From Streptomyces sp. NRRL F-5727 (GTDB taxonomy: Bacteria; Actinomycetota; Actinomycetes; Streptomycetales; Streptomycetaceae), in contig NZ_JOGX01000004.1 of NCBI RefSeq assembly GCF_000719555.1, forward strand, positions 248,001 through 312,000: DNA of 64,000 nucleotides, given 5' to 3'. The translations under genes were made by a program, and so were the position numbers. Positions 43,653-52,813 of this stretch are shown here, in pieces (position 1 is the stretch's first letter; every line of letters starts with the position of its first letter). The notes beneath the pieces were generated by a model. That model made no database searches, was not told the DNA's origin, and was given only the letters and a program-made list of their open reading frames with translations.

Positions 43653-44072
43653 CTACCGCACGTCGTCGGGCTTCACGACGCACAGGGCCCAGATGACGAA
43701 GCCGGACATGGCGATCATCAGGATCGACCAGGCCGGGTAGTACGGCAGGGACAGGAAGCTGGCGATGACGACGAGGGCGGCGATGGCCACGCCGGCGACC
43801 CGTGCCCACATCGACACCTTGTACAGGCCGAAGCTGACGAGGATCGCGACGGCGCCGAGGGCGAGGTGGATCCAGCCCCATCCGGTCAGGTCGAACTGGA
43901 ACACGTAGTTCGGAGTCGTGAGGAAGACGTCGTCCTCGGCGATCGCCATGATGCCCCGGAAGACGCCGACGACGCCGGTGATCCCGAGCATGACGGCGGC
44001 GAAGACGGTCAGTCCCCCCGCCCACATCGCGCTCGTGCTTCCCGAGCGGTGAGGGGTGTGCGTGGTGGCCAT
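43653..44072 (-). CDS. Small four-helix membrane protein (DUF7144-like)
   Basis: A 139-residue protein with four helices: MWAGGLTVFAAVMLGITGVV, GWIHLALGAVAILVSFGLY, VAGVAIAALVVIASFLSLPYY and WSILMIAMSGFVIWAL. The IFRGIMAI-like loop followed by a YVFQFDLTGWGWIHL segment is characteristic of DUF7144 membrane proteins common in Streptomyces. Function unknown. GAGGTCCACC precedes the ATG at 44072. Confidence 0.82.
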   Translation of the reverse strand: MATTHTPHRSGSTSAMWAGGLTVFAAVMLGITGVVGVFRGIMAIAEDDVFLTTPNYVFQFDLTGWGWIHLALGAVAILVSFGLYKVSMWARVAGVAIAALVVIASFLSLPYYPAWSILMIAMSGFVIWALCVVKPDDVR

Positions 44073-44169
44073 GGTGGACCTCGCTCTCGCTCCGCCGGGT
44101 ACGGTCGCGGTACCCGTACTTCCCTCCATGGTGGTCCCGGGACGTCGGGGCCGCACGGTGCGGCGGGTG

Positions 44170-45498
<1,329 letters not shown>

Positions 45499-45585
45499 GG
45501 GACCGCCTCCTTCGCTCCCGGCAGGGTCGTCGCCGGCGGGGAGGCGGGCGGACCTGGGAAGCGGGGCGCGACAGCAGAAGAAGGG

Positions 45586-45678
45586 CGGGAAGGACTCACC
45601 CGCTTCTCGCGGATCCTGATTGCACGGTGCACGGCCACGAGGGCCGCTACCCCGTGTCCTCACACGGAGTCCTTCCCG
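45586..45678 (-). ncRNA. Candidate structured 5' leader RNA of the antiporter gene
   Basis: On the minus strand, 88 nt before the antiporter start, a perfect 12-bp stem (45667-45678 with 45586-45597) encloses about 69 nt. Inside lie four small hairpins: 45652-45667 (6 bp, tetraloop; one base shared with the closing stem), 45632-45646 (5 bp), 45621-45631 (4-5 bp) and 45600-45612 (4 bp, five-nt loop). Closed multibranch folds like this are typical of riboswitches. I cannot match it to a class I know, including fluoride, Mn2+, c-di-AMP or guanidine. Confidence 0.5.
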
Positions 45679-45702
45679 TCACTCCCATGAAAACACCCCG
45701 TG

Positions 45703-45727
45703 GCGCCGCCCGCAGTGCGGGCGGCGC
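45703..45727 (-). terminator. Terminator of the GNAT gene
   Basis: A perfect 11-bp GC stem (45703-45713 with 45717-45727) with an AGT loop, 9 bp after the GNAT stop. It should insulate that gene from the antiporter leader that begins about 25 bp further on. Confidence 0.8.
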
Positions 45728-45735
45728 GGGGCGGG

Positions 45736-46419
45736 TCAGGCCGGGAGGAGGTCCTGGAGGACCCGGCTCCGGCGGGGGGCGCTCAGCCGGAGCTCGATGA
45801 TGTCCCGGACGGTGGGCCACTCCTCGTCGAGGATCGAGTAGAAGGCCGTGTCCCGGACGGCGCCGTCGAGGCCGCGCGAGTGCGCTCTGCGAATGCCCTC
45901 GCAGGTGGCGCCGAGGCGTTCGATGGCCACCCGCGAGCGGGTGTTGCGGGCGTCGGCGCGGAGGGTGATCCGGCGGACGCCCCAGCTCTCGAAGGCGTGG
46001 CGGAGCATGAGCAGCTTCGCCTCGGTGTTGATGCCGGTGCCCCGGGCGTCTCCCGCGATCCAGGTGTTGCCGATCTCGGCGGCGTCGGGGATCGCGGTGA
46101 GCGGATCACCGTGGGGACGGCCGGGGGCCGGGGGCCAGACCAGCGGTCCCCGCCAGTAGTCGAGTTCGAGGAAGCGGGTGGAGCCGATCACCCGGTCGTC
46201 GGCGGTACTGACCAGGGCGAAGGGCAGGCAGCGCCCGACGGCCTGTTCGGCCAGGGCGCGGGCGATGTAGTCGAGAGCGGATTCCAGGCCGTCGGGCACG
46301 GGAGTGAAGGCATAGGCCGATCGGTCCGCCTCGCCGGCCCGCGCAAGGGCTTCGGCGTGCCGCATCGCCAGCGGCTCCAGGCGCACGGTGCGCCCGGTCA
46401 GGAGAACAGGTACTGGCAC
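45736..46419 (-). CDS. GNAT N-acetyltransferase (RimJ/RimL-like)
   Basis: A 227-residue acetyltransferase: GRTVRLEPLAMRHAEAL start, GSTRFLELDYWRGPLVW, and an acetyl-CoA region with NTWIAGDARGTGINTEAKLLMLRHAF, then RITLRADARNTRSRVAIERLG. This is the RimJ/RimL subgroup that often modifies N-termini or amino groups. CGAGG lies just before the GTG start. Confidence 0.9.
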   Translation of the reverse strand: MPVPVLLTGRTVRLEPLAMRHAEALARAGEADRSAYAFTPVPDGLESALDYIARALAEQAVGRCLPFALVSTADDRVIGSTRFLELDYWRGPLVWPPAPGRPHGDPLTAIPDAAEIGNTWIAGDARGTGINTEAKLLMLRHAFESWGVRRITLRADARNTRSRVAIERLGATCEGIRRAHSRGLDGAVRDTAFYSILDEEWPTVRDIIELRLSAPRRSRVLQDLLPA

Positions 46420-46707
46420 GGAACCTCGGGTCTTTCACGGGCAGGGGTCACTTCCGTCACGACGCTGTGCGCCGGAAGTGAAGGGGGGAATCTCGCCGGG
46501 TGCCGGATTCACGTCGAGAGACGTCGGATGAGCAGGCAAAACGGTTCGTCACCAGGTGCGAGGAGGAACAGTATGCAGCCACAACAGCTCTGAGAACAGA
46601 ACCCCGGGAGAACCCGCATCCACGGGCGGGTGAAGCCTGCCGGAGGCGCTCGGAACGCGGTCTCAGGGGGCGGACAGGCACGCCCGCCCCTCGGACGGCG
46701 TCAGCGC
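46420..46707. other. Intergenic region between GNAT and RNase HI genes
   Basis: No convincing gene. It holds a six-codon frame (46573-46593, encoding MQPQQL) behind a perfect AGGAGG six bases upstream, and a 7-bp stem (46667-46673 with 46684-46690) that could terminate the RNase HI transcript. It also carries the GNAT promoter on the minus strand, which I cannot place exactly. Confidence 0.5.
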
Positions 46708-47409
46708 TCAGACGCAGGTGGGATGCCCCCAGCCCTCCGCGTTCTTGCTGATGCTCTCCCCCTTGTCATAGGCACGCCCACAGCGGCAGCGGCCCGGAAA
46801 CTTGGCCTTCAGAGTGCCGCCGGACGGGCGACTCCGCCGGGCCCCCGAGGCCCCGGAACCGCCGGGCGCGGAGGAGCGCGCCCGGGGCGTGCGGGGCGCG
46901 GAGGCACGCGCCGTGGCGGGCTCGGGGTCGGGGAGGGCGGAGCCGGCGTCCGATCCCAGGGGCTCCTGGGTGCGGGCGCTGTGGCTGGCGGCCCGGTCGG
47001 CGGCGTCGTTGAGGGGGTCGCCGCCCGTCTGGTGCGCGGGGGTGTAGACGAAGTCGACGTCCCGGCCGGTGAGCAGGGCGTCGATCCGGACGACGAGGTC
47101 CTTGTTGGCGACCGGCGTCCCCGCGGCGGTCTTCCAGCCCTTGCGGCGCCAGCCGGGGAGCCAGGTGGTGACGGCCTTCATGGCGTACTGCGAGTCCATC
47201 CGGATCTCCGCGGGCGCCGCGGGGTCCAGGGTCTCCAGGAGCCGTTCCAGGGCAGTGAGTTCGGCCACGTTGTTGGTGGCGCGGCCGAGCGGGCCCGCCT
47301 CCCAGCGCTCGACGGTGCCGTCCGCCCGGCCGATGACCCAGGCCCAGGCTGCGGGGCCGGGATTTCCCTTGGACGCGCCGTCACACGCGGCGATGATCTT
47401 CTCCAGCAT
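46708..47409 (-). CDS. rnhA: Ribonuclease HI with C-terminal cysteine-rich extension
   Basis: A 233-residue enzyme that cleaves RNA in RNA-DNA hybrids. The N-terminal RNase H domain (about 1-145) has its catalytic acids in IIAACDGASKGNPGP, NVAELTALERLL, RMDSQYAMKAV and GDPLNDAADRAA. A disordered Ala/Pro/Arg-rich linker leads to a short tail (FPGRCRCGRAYDKGESISK, then GHPTCV) with CxC and a late Cys/His that may bind zinc. GAAGG precedes the ATG. The tail is unlike E. coli RNase HI (155 residues). Confidence 0.93.
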   Translation of the reverse strand: MLEKIIAACDGASKGNPGPAAWAWVIGRADGTVERWEAGPLGRATNNVAELTALERLLETLDPAAPAEIRMDSQYAMKAVTTWLPGWRRKGWKTAAGTPVANKDLVVRIDALLTGRDVDFVYTPAHQTGGDPLNDAADRAASHSARTQEPLGSDAGSALPDPEPATARASAPRTPRARSSAPGGSGASGARRSRPSGGTLKAKFPGRCRCGRAYDKGESISKNAEGWGHPTCV

Positions 47410-47587
47410 CCTTCGATCCTGACACGGACGGGGGTGTGCTCGGGGCCGTCCGGGGTGCCGTTCCGGGGGCGCCCGGCCGGGTGGCGGCGGGCTCCCCGCG
47501 CCACGGGGTGTCGGCGGTTCCCCGTAGACTCGCCGTCTGCCCGCCAAGGGTGGCACCGGCCCCAGCTGACAGGAAGCGACGGACTCC

Positions 47588-48100
47588 ATGAACCACGCGG
47601 ACGGCACCGCACCGATCTACGCCCAGCTCATACGGGAGCGGGGGGACGTTCCCGGTGACGTGCGCCAGACCGCGGAGGATGTGCTGCGGGACCTGAGCCG
47701 GTACATCAAGCTTCCCCCGGCGGCGCCGCAGCAGCCGCCGATGGGCGTCGGTGCGCCGGTGGGCATGCCGGGGATGCAGGGGATGCAGGGGATGCCCGGC
47801 CAGCCGGGGATGCAGGGCCAGCCCGGCATGCAGGGCCGGCCGGGGATGCAGGGTCAGCCCGGTATGGGGCAGCCGGGTCAGCCGGGGATGCAGGGCGGTC
47901 CGGGAATGGCGGGCGGCCAGCCGGGGCCGCAGGGCCTTCCGGGTGTGCCCGGCCAGCCTGTGCCCGGGAACCCCGGGTCGGCGGGTCCCGCCGGTCTGCC
48001 GGGTCCGGCGGGCATGCAGGGCGCCGGTCCGGTCCCCGGCCAGGGCGGCCCGGGCGGGCACGCCGGCATCGTGGCGATGCGGTCGCTGCCGCAGGGCTGA
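47588..48100 (+). CDS. Collagen-like repeat protein
   Basis: A 170-residue protein without a signal peptide. Residues 1-42 form a short helical head (PIYAQLIRERGDVPGDVRQT). From about 59 to 158 the sequence is Gly-X-Y-like, first Met/Gln-rich (GMPGMQGMQGMPGQPGMQGQ) and later Pro-rich, with a few breaks. A short tail (HAGIVAMRSLPQG) follows. Bacterial collagen-like proteins form triple helices, often at the surface; with no signal here the site is unclear. No neighbour suggests a role. Confidence 0.8.
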   Translation: MNHADGTAPIYAQLIRERGDVPGDVRQTAEDVLRDLSRYIKLPPAAPQQPPMGVGAPVGMPGMQGMQGMPGQPGMQGQPGMQGRPGMQGQPGMGQPGQPGMQGGPGMAGGQPGPQGLPGVPGQPVPGNPGSAGPAGLPGPAGMQGAGPVPGQGGPGGHAGIVAMRSLPQG

Positions 48101-48424
48101 ACCCACCCGCAGAAGACAGGGGCCGGGTGGACGCCGAGCGGTACGCGGAGTGCCAGGTGTGCGTCGGCACGGCCGATCCGGGGACGCTCGTCGACCGGCT
48201 GCGGCGGCCGTGCCGGATGCCGGGCCGGCCGGGACGGTCGGGGCCGTGAGCGTGCGCCTGGCGCGCCGGGTCGTCCGATCGGCGGACCCGGGGGTCCACC
48301 GGAGGGGCCAGAGGCCGTAACCGGCCGGGCGAGGGGGTCGGGGCCCGGGGGCACCGAGGATCGGGGTACGGGAGGGGCCGGTTCGCGCGGTGTCCTCCTC
48401 CTGTCCCGTACCGAGGAGCCCGAG
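48101..48424. other. Intergenic region upstream of the beta-propeller gene
   Basis: No gene seen. A 9-bp inverted repeat (GGTACGGGA at 48365-48373 with 48404-48412) sits just before the ribosome binding site GAGGAG of the next gene and could affect its translation. Confidence 0.5.
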
Positions 48425-49579
48425 ATGACGAAGATCCGCCGCCCGTCCCGTACCGCTCGCGTCCTGCTGCCCGCGGCCGTCGCCGGGGTGCTGCTCGCGG
48501 GATGCGCCCAGGCGGACGAGGCTCCCGCCGCCGGGACGGCCGCGCCGACGGGCCCCACCGTGACCGTCACTCCCCCGCCGTCCACCGCGTCCGCGCCGTC
48601 GCGGACGGCGGCGGGCACGCTGCTCGTCAGCGACTTCGGGTCGGACACCGTGACGTTCGTGGACCCCGCGCGCGGCTCCACCGGCTCCGTGCGGGTGGGC
48701 ACCGCGCCGTACGGGCTCGCGCTCGGGAAGGACGGGCGGGCCTGGGTCGCGACCGCCGAGGGCGTCGCCGTCGTCGACACCGACACCCGCCGGCGTCTGG
48801 CCCTCGTCCCGTACCGGACGGACACCGGTCCCGTGACGACCGGCGAGTACCGGGGCGGCGGGATGGGCATCGCGCTGTCGCCCGACGGGCGGCGGGTGTA
48901 CGTCGGGGTGAACGTGCCGGGCGGCGACGGCACCCTGGAGGTGATCGACGCCGCGTCCGCGAAGGTGGTGGACGTGGTGGAGGTGGGGCGCCGGCCGTTC
49001 GACGTCGACGTGAGCCGGGACGGCTCCGCCGTGTACGCGACGAACCACGACTCCTTCGACGTGACCGTCGTCGACGCGGACTCGCTCGACGCCCGGCGCG
49101 TCGAGGTCGCTCCGTACGGCACCGAGGGCGGGCTCGGCTCCTGGCTGAAGCCGCACTACACGGCCGTGCGCCCGTCGGACGGAAAGCTGCTGCTGCCGTT
49201 CGAGGGCGAGCGGCTGGCCGTCGTCGACCCGGCCACCGGGCGGGTCGAGATCGAGCCCATGACGGCGAACACGCATCAGCACGGGGCGACCGTGACGCCG
49301 GACGGGACGCTCCTCGCGGTCGGCACCGGCCCGATCGACCCGAGCGAGGACCGGGGCCCGTCGCTGACGGTGCGCTCGCCCGAGGGCGTCGAGCGGGTCT
49401 ACCCGCTCGACGGGCCGCACGAGGACGTGGCCGTCTCGAAGGACGGCCGGACCGCCTATGTGACCGGCGGCTTCACCCGGGACGGGTACTGGGACGGGAT
49501 CAGCGTCGTCGACCTCGGCTCGGGCGAGGTGAAGCGCCTCGCGGCCGGCTCCCGTCCGCTGGGCGTCGTGGTCCTCTAG
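48425..49579 (+). CDS. YncE-like beta-propeller lipoprotein
   Basis: A 384-residue lipoprotein: lipobox VLLAGC (Cys near residue 25), a Thr/Pro-rich linker, then a seven-bladed propeller built of NHL/YVTN-like repeats (TVTFVDPARGSTGSVRVG, GVAVVDTDTRRR, LEVIDAASAKVVDVVEVG, ISVVDLGSGEVKRL). Each blade ends in a VD-type strand. Such proteins often bind ligands or partners at the cell surface; no catalytic residues are apparent. GAGGAG lies 7 bp before the ATG. Confidence 0.85.
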   Translation: MTKIRRPSRTARVLLPAAVAGVLLAGCAQADEAPAAGTAAPTGPTVTVTPPPSTASAPSRTAAGTLLVSDFGSDTVTFVDPARGSTGSVRVGTAPYGLALGKDGRAWVATAEGVAVVDTDTRRRLALVPYRTDTGPVTTGEYRGGGMGIALSPDGRRVYVGVNVPGGDGTLEVIDAASAKVVDVVEVGRRPFDVDVSRDGSAVYATNHDSFDVTVVDADSLDARRVEVAPYGTEGGLGSWLKPHYTAVRPSDGKLLLPFEGERLAVVDPATGRVEIEPMTANTHQHGATVTPDGTLLAVGTGPIDPSEDRGPSLTVRSPEGVERVYPLDGPHEDVAVSKDGRTAYVTGGFTRDGYWDGISVVDLGSGEVKRLAAGSRPLGVVVL

Positions 49580-49599
49580 CCGGTCGGACCGGTCGGGTC

Positions 49600-50445
49600 C
49601 TAAGGTCGCTCCGCCGTCACCAGCCACGCCGTGCTCAGCAGCCGGACCGGACCCTCGGGGGTCTCGTGGGCGCGGAGGTGGTCGGTGAGCGCGGTGCGGG
49701 CGCGGGTGCGCGTGGGCTCGTCGGCCTGGTCCATCAGGTGGCGGCCGGGGCCGGTGGCCAGGAGGAAGTCCGCCGCGTCGGCGGCGTCCCGGCCCCAGGT
49801 GCCGTACGCCCGCGCCTCCTCGATCGCGACGCCGGTGAACCCGGCGGCCGCGAGGAGGGTGCGGACGGTGTCCGGGACGGCGAGGGAGAACATGCCGGGG
49901 ACGCCCGGCCGGCCGAAGTCGCCGACCGGCAGGATGCCGCGTAGCGACGTCATGGCCGTCACCCAGCCGTTGAGCCCGGGATCGGACGGGCAGACGAGGG
50001 CGAGCCGCCCGCCGGGGCGCAGGGCGCGGCCGATGTGGGCGAAGGCGGCCTCGGGGTCCTCGAAGAACATGGCGCTGTACCGGCTGATCACCGCGTTGAA
50101 GGCGCCCTCCTCGTAGGGGTGGGTCTGGGCGTCGCCGCGGGTGAAGGTGACGTTGTCGACGCCTTCGGCGGCGGCCCGGACGCGGGCCTCGGCGAGCATC
50201 GGGGCGGAGAGGTCGAGGCCGAGGGCGTGGCCGCGCGGGGCGCGGCGGGCCGCGAGACGGGTGGTCTGTCCGGCGCCGCAGCCGACGTCGAGGGTGCGGT
50301 GCGCGCCGGCGATGCCGGCGGCGTCGAGCAGCGGGGTGTTGAAGCCGTCGTTGACGGCGTTCCAGCGGTCCTGGTGGCGGGCCCAGTGGGCGCCCTCGGG
50401 GCCGTTCCAGGCCTGGTCCTGCGCGGCGTTGGCGATGGTGGTCAC
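49600..50445 (-). CDS. SAM-dependent class I methyltransferase
   Basis: A 281-residue enzyme with the SAM motif TLDVGCGAGQTTRLAARRAP near residue 58, acidic motif II LGLDLSAPMLAEARVR, and motif III ITRGDAQTHPYEEGAF (TFTRGDAQTHPYEEGAF). The C-terminal half resembles UbiE/COQ5-type enzymes; the acceptor is unknown. GAGGAG lies 6 bp before the GTG at 50445, deciding this start. It runs divergently from a TetR gene, with TetR-type operators between, so it is probably the TetR target. Confidence 0.9.
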   Translation of the reverse strand: MTTIANAAQDQAWNGPEGAHWARHQDRWNAVNDGFNTPLLDAAGIAGAHRTLDVGCGAGQTTRLAARRAPRGHALGLDLSAPMLAEARVRAAAEGVDNVTFTRGDAQTHPYEEGAFNAVISRYSAMFFEDPEAAFAHIGRALRPGGRLALVCPSDPGLNGWVTAMTSLRGILPVGDFGRPGVPGMFSLAVPDTVRTLLAAAGFTGVAIEEARAYGTWGRDAADAADFLLATGPGRHLMDQADEPTRTRARTALTDHLRAHETPEGPVRLLSTAWLVTAERP

Positions 50446-50469
50446 GGCTGGCTCCTCGTCCGGAGGGAA

Positions 50470-50516
50470 GTATGGGCACACGCCTATTCCCGAACAGTAT
50501 GGGCACGTGCCCATAC
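50470..50516. promoter_or_regulatory. Two TetR-type operators between methyltransferase and tetR
   Basis: GTATGGGCACGTGCCCATAC (50497-50516) is a perfect 20-bp palindrome. A weaker copy, with the same left arm and six of ten right-arm bases, spans 50470-50489, giving 27 bp between site centres. The array lies 25 bp before the methyltransferase start. Confidence 0.88.
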
Positions 50517-50582
50517 CGGCAATCCCCGTCTACGATCCAGGCAGTCGGATCCGGCCGGGTACTGGGAGAGGGAGGCGGGCTC

Positions 50583-51188
50583 ATGTCACCGCGTGGAGTG
50601 GCGACGCCGGACGTGCGCGAGCGGCTGTTCGCGGCGGCCGAGCGGGTCGTGGAGAGGGACGGGCCGGGCGCGCTCACCAGCCGGTCGGTGACGACCGAGG
50701 CGGGATGCGCGAAGGGGCTGCTGCACGCCCACTTCTCGGGGTTCGACGAGTTCGTCGCCGAGCTGTGCCTGGACCGCTTCGCCCGTACGGCGGTGAAGGC
50801 GCGGGCGCTGGCCGGGGCGGTGGGCCGGGGCACGGTCGGCGGGAACCTCGACGCCGTCGTCCTCGCGCTCTTCGACTCGGGCGGCCCGGCGGTCTCCGGC
50901 CTCGCCATGGCCCGCCCCGCCGCCGCGCTGCGGATCCGCGAGGCGCTGGCCGCCGGCGCCCCGGGGTTCACGGCGATCGAGGAGGCCGTCGCCGGCTACC
51001 TGGAGGCCGAGCGCGGCCTGGGCCGCGTCCCGGCCGACCTGGACCCGGCCAGTGCGGCCCTCGCCCTCGTCGGCACCAGCCACCACCTGCTGATGACCAC
51101 CTGGCCCGGCTCCCCCGACCCCCGCCCGGCGGTCCGGCGGCTGGTGGCCACACTCGTCCCGGAGGTCCGGGACGCGGAGGCGCCCTAG
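50583..51188 (+). CDS. TetR-family transcriptional regulator
   Basis: A 201-residue repressor: HTH RLFAAAERVVERDGPGALTS, then SVTTEAGCAKGLLHAHFSG in place of the usual YYHF, and a helical ligand domain (about 65-195). GAGGGAGG lies 7 bp before the ATG. It is divergent from the methyltransferase gene with the palindromic operators between, so it should repress that gene and perhaps itself. The inducer is unknown. Confidence 0.92.
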   Translation: MSPRGVATPDVRERLFAAAERVVERDGPGALTSRSVTTEAGCAKGLLHAHFSGFDEFVAELCLDRFARTAVKARALAGAVGRGTVGGNLDAVVLALFDSGGPAVSGLAMARPAAALRIREALAAGAPGFTAIEEAVAGYLEAERGLGRVPADLDPASAALALVGTSHHLLMTTWPGSPDPRPAVRRLVATLVPEVRDAEAP

Positions 51189-51400
51189 CTCCGGGGCGGA
51201 GCCGTCAGGGCCGCTCGACGAACGACGTGAAATCGCCCCTCGCACTCCGCGGCAGACCGGGGCGGACCAGGCCGAGGAGCGATACCGCCGCAATGGCGAT
51301 AGAAAGGGGTGAACCACGGAAAGTCAGTGAACAAGTGCAAAAGCCGCCCGCGAGGTCAGAGGCGGCGACACTTCGCACGCTCATACGGAAGGCGGCAAGC

Positions 51401-52768
51401 GTGACGCGACCGAGGATTCTCGTGGTGGGCGCCGGGTTCGCCGGAGTGGGCTGTGTGAAGCGGCTCGAACGGCGGCTGACCGCGCGGGAGGCGCGGATCA
51501 CGCTGCTCTCACCCTTCTCGTACCAGCTCTACCTGCCGCTGCTCCCCCAGGTGGCGGCGGGCGTCCTGACGCCCCAGTCGGTGGCGCTGTCGCTGCGGCG
51601 CAGCCAGAAGCACCGGACCCGGATCGTGCCGGGCGGCGCGGTGGGTGTGGACACGGCGGCGAAGGCCGTGGTGGTGCGGACGATCTCCGGGGAGTACGAG
51701 GTCGAGCCCTACGACCATCTGGTGCTCGCGCCCGGCAGCGTGACCCGGACCTTCGACATCCCGGGGCTCGCCGACCACGCCCGGGGCATGAAGACGCTGG
51801 CCGAGGCGGTCTACATCCGCGACCACGTCATCGCCCAGCTGGACCTGGCCGACGCCAGCGACGACGAGGCCGAGCGGGCGGCGCGGCTCCAGTTCGTGGT
51901 GGTCGGCGGCGGGTACGCGGGCACCGAGACGGCGGCCTGCCTGCAGCTGCTCACCCACAACGCGGTCAAGCGGTACCCGCGGCTCGACCCGGCGCTCATC
52001 AAGTGGCACCTGGTGGACATCGCGCCCCGGCTGATGCCCGAGCTCGGCGACAAGCTGGGGGCGGCCGCCCTGGACATCCTCACCAAGCGGGGCATCCAGG
52101 TCTCGCTGGGGGTGTCGGTGGCCTCGGTGGACGACGAGGCGGTCACTCTGACGGACGGCAGGGTGCTGCCCTGCCGCACCCTCATCTGGACGGCCGGTGT
52201 GGCCGCGAGCCCGCTCGTCGCGACCGTCGGCGCCGAGACCGTCCGCGGCCGTCTGGTGACGACGCCGGAGATGCGGGTGCCGGGGCTCGACGGGGTGTGG
52301 GCGCTCGGTGACGCGGCGGCGGTGCCGGACCTGGCGAAGGGCGAGGAGGGCGCGATCTGCCCGCCGACGGCCCAGCACGCGATGCGGCAGGGCAAGACGC
52401 TCGCCGACAACCTGGTGGCGACCCTGCGCGGCCAGTCGCCGCACCCGTACACGCACAAGGACCTGGGTCTGGTGGTGGACCTGGGCGGGATGGACGGGGT
52501 GTCGAAGCCGCTGGGCGTCGAGCTGCACGGGCCGGCGGCGCAGGCGGTGGCGCGCGGCTACCACTGGGCGGCGCTGCGCACCAACGTGGCGAAGACCCGG
52601 GTGATGACGAACTGGCTGCTGAACGCGGTGGCCGGGGACGACTACGTACGGACCGGGTTCCTGGCCTCGAAGGCGGGGACGCTGCGGGACTTCGAGTACA
52701 CCGACGCCTATCTGACGCCGGACCAGATCCGGCTGCACACCGGGCCGTTCCGGGGTGCGGTCGGCTGA
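51401..52768 (+). CDS. NDH-2-like NAD(P)/FAD-dependent oxidoreductase
   Basis: A 455-residue flavoprotein of the type II NADH dehydrogenase family that should pass electrons to quinone at the membrane. FAD motif ILVVGAGFAGVGCVKRL, second nucleotide motif FVVVGGGYAGTETAACL, late FAD site WALGDAAAVPD, and SYQLYLPLLPQVAAG. GTG at 51401 is chosen because GGAAGG lies 8 bp upstream; an in-frame ATG at 51293 has none. The 212 bp before it hold no gene I can support. Confidence 0.88.
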   Translation: MTRPRILVVGAGFAGVGCVKRLERRLTAREARITLLSPFSYQLYLPLLPQVAAGVLTPQSVALSLRRSQKHRTRIVPGGAVGVDTAAKAVVVRTISGEYEVEPYDHLVLAPGSVTRTFDIPGLADHARGMKTLAEAVYIRDHVIAQLDLADASDDEAERAARLQFVVVGGGYAGTETAACLQLLTHNAVKRYPRLDPALIKWHLVDIAPRLMPELGDKLGAAALDILTKRGIQVSLGVSVASVDDEAVTLTDGRVLPCRTLIWTAGVAASPLVATVGAETVRGRLVTTPEMRVPGLDGVWALGDAAAVPDLAKGEEGAICPPTAQHAMRQGKTLADNLVATLRGQSPHPYTHKDLGLVVDLGGMDGVSKPLGVELHGPAAQAVARGYHWAALRTNVAKTRVMTNWLLNAVAGDDYVRTGFLASKAGTLRDFEYTDAYLTPDQIRLHTGPFRGAVG

Positions 52769-52813
52769 TCGCACTCCCCCGCGGGCCCGGCCGGCCCCCG
52801 GCTCGCCGTGCTG

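Noticed and set aside
46500..46751. An 83-residue plus-strand gene between GNAT and RNase HI
   Set aside because: It starts at a GTG without a ribosome binding site, turns into Arg/Pro-rich sequence and runs into the 3' end of the RNase HI gene on the other strand.
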